In this document: positions 63,367 through 64,000 of the stretch, in pieces
How positions within the stretch are numbered: the first letter of the stretch is position 1
How the letters are laid out: the number at the start of each line of letters is the position of its first letter
Assembly (NCBI GenBank): GCA_963780895.1
Contig: CAWAEG010000008.1
Coordinates: 124,001 to 188,000 of the forward strand
Source of the DNA: DASQFI01 sp963780895
Lineage (GTDB): Bacteria; Acidobacteriota; Vicinamibacteria; Vicinamibacterales; SCN-69-37
Length of the DNA stretch: 64,000 nt
Direction of reading: 5' to 3'
Notes under the pieces: model-generated
What the model was told of the DNA's origin: nothing
What the model saw: only the letters and a program-made list of their open reading frames with translations
The model's database searches: none
Translations under genes and position numbers: made by a program

Positions 63367-64000
63367 GTGACTTCGTGTCGCCGATGATTGATTTCGAGCT
63401 GTCCGAAGAGCACCGAATCCTGGAACAAACCGTCCGCGACTGGGGCGCCCGCGAAGTGGCGCCGCGCATCCGCGATCTCGACCGCGAGCACAAGTTCGAC
63501 CGCGGCGTGCTGCCGCAGATGGCGAAGCTCGGGCTCCTCGGCGTTTCGGTGCCCGCGCAGTACGGCGGCGCGGGGATGGACTACATCAGCCTCGGGCTCG
63601 TGAGCGAGGAGCTCGAATACGTCGACACGTCGCTCCGGGTGATCATGTCGGTGCACGCGGGGCTGAACTGCCTCACGCTGCTCACGTGGGGCACGGAAGA
63701 TCAGAAGCAGCGCTACCTCGTCCCGCAGGCGCAGGGCCAGAAAATCGCGACCTACGGGTTGACCGAGCCCGCGGCGGGCAGCGACGTCCGCGGCATCCAG
63801 ACCGTCGCGGTAAAGAAGGGCGACCGCTACCTCCTCACAGGCGAGAAGATGTGGATCTCGCTCGCCGACGTCGCCGACAACTTCCTCGTCTTTGCGTGGA
63901 CGGACCCCGAGCTCAAGAAACAGCGCAATACCGCCGGCCTCAGCGCGTTCATCGTCGAGCGGGCGATTCAAAGGGTTCTCGAGCGGGACGCTGACGCACA
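63363..64000 (+). CDS. Acyl-CoA dehydrogenase, N-terminal part, cut by window edge
   Basis: FAD enzyme of beta-oxidation or amino-acid breakdown. IDFELSEEHRILEQTVRDW, VAPRIRDLDREHKFDRGVLP, LGLLGVSVPAQYGGAGMDYI, SVHAGLNCLTLLTWGTEDQK, YGLTEPAAGSDVRGIQTVA (flavin-contacting stretch) and GEKMWISLADVADNFLVF are all standard. The last 40 bases shift frame (extra base near 63965; without it VERxFKGFSSGTLTH). ATG 63363 or 63384. The catalytic Glu would lie to the right of the window. Confidence 0.9.
   Translation, partial: MSDFVSPMIDFELSEEHRILEQTVRDWGAREVAPRIRDLDREHKFDRGVLPQMAKLGLLGVSVPAQYGGAGMDYISLGLVSEELEYVDTSLRVIMSVHAGLNCLTLLTWGTEDQKQRYLVPQAQGQKIATYGLTEPAAGSDVRGIQTVAVKKGDRYLLTGEKMWISLADVADNFLVFAWTDPELKKQRNTAGLSAFIVERAIQRVLERDADA

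Overview
This is high-GC bacterial chromosome, most likely from an uncultured Acidobacteriota lineage (Vicinamibacteria or subgroup 6 is my guess). The inference rests on gene families: four large MacB/FtsX-like permeases of the acidobacterial duplicated orphan permease (ADOP) type, a PadR regulator paired with one of them, a TIGR03435-type protein, two TIGR03436-type VWA-related proteins and two Oar-like TonB-dependent receptors. There is no phage, plasmid backbone, rRNA operon or CRISPR array. One tRNA gene (Lys, anticodon TTT) is present.

Layout. 0-3 kb: minus-strand envelope cluster (DUF3943 protein, beta-barrel protein, SulP transporter running off the left edge). 3-8.9 kb: SGNH hydrolase with FN3 domain, serine hydrolase, an Asn/Gly-rich secreted protein, a DUF2092-like protein, a small membrane protein and an omega (RpoZ)-like protein. 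8.9-9.1 kb: a dispersed hairpin repeat beside an IS3 OrfA remnant. 9.1-12.9 kb: one CheB-CheR-PAS-histidine kinase-receiver hybrid. 12.9-22.6 kb: beta-barrel protein, two ADOP permeases, a two-gene zinc-ribbon/membrane unit, a luciferase-like oxidoreductase and a peptidase-MA/TPR protein. 23.1-34.8 kb: the most coherent accessory locus, a four-gene minus operon (TIGR03435, TonB receptor, VWA protein, ADOP permease) divergent from PadR plus a fourth ADOP permease, with two direct repeats between them that look like an operator. 34.8-42.5 kb: zinc ribbon, membrane Ser/Thr kinase, J-domain protein, lipoprotein, pirin, zinc metallopeptidase and aminotransferase. 42.5-48.9 kb: erythromycin-esterase-like protein, tRNA-Lys, arginase, receiver protein, a nuclease-like protein with a histone-H1-like tail, and a second VWA protein. 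49-58.4 kb: second TonB receptor, DNA methyltransferase, D,D-carboxypeptidase, glycogen synthase, thioredoxin and thioredoxin reductase. 58.5-64 kb: a 37-aa membrane protein, mnmA, cysteine desulfurase, bactofilin, a methyltransferase-like protein, SAM hydroxide adenosyltransferase and an acyl-CoA dehydrogenase cut by the right edge.

Two features dominate the reading. First, many conserved genes are broken, almost always by one extra base, and 22 of at least 34 such sites lie after 55.5 kb. This looks like residual sequencing or assembly error rather than decay, so I give those genes their full corrected extents. Second, the intergenic spaces hold several families of inverted-repeat elements. 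Some supply stop codons, and one appears to have become the signal peptide of the erythromycin-esterase-like protein.

Functionally the window mixes housekeeping genes (tRNA thiolation, Fe-S and sulfur supply, thioredoxin system, glycogen synthesis) with envelope and export genes. Nothing amounts to a clearly new defence or biosynthetic system. The best candidates for new biology are the PadR/ADOP/TonB-receptor locus, the H1-tailed nuclease-like gene pair and the repeat-derived signal peptide.
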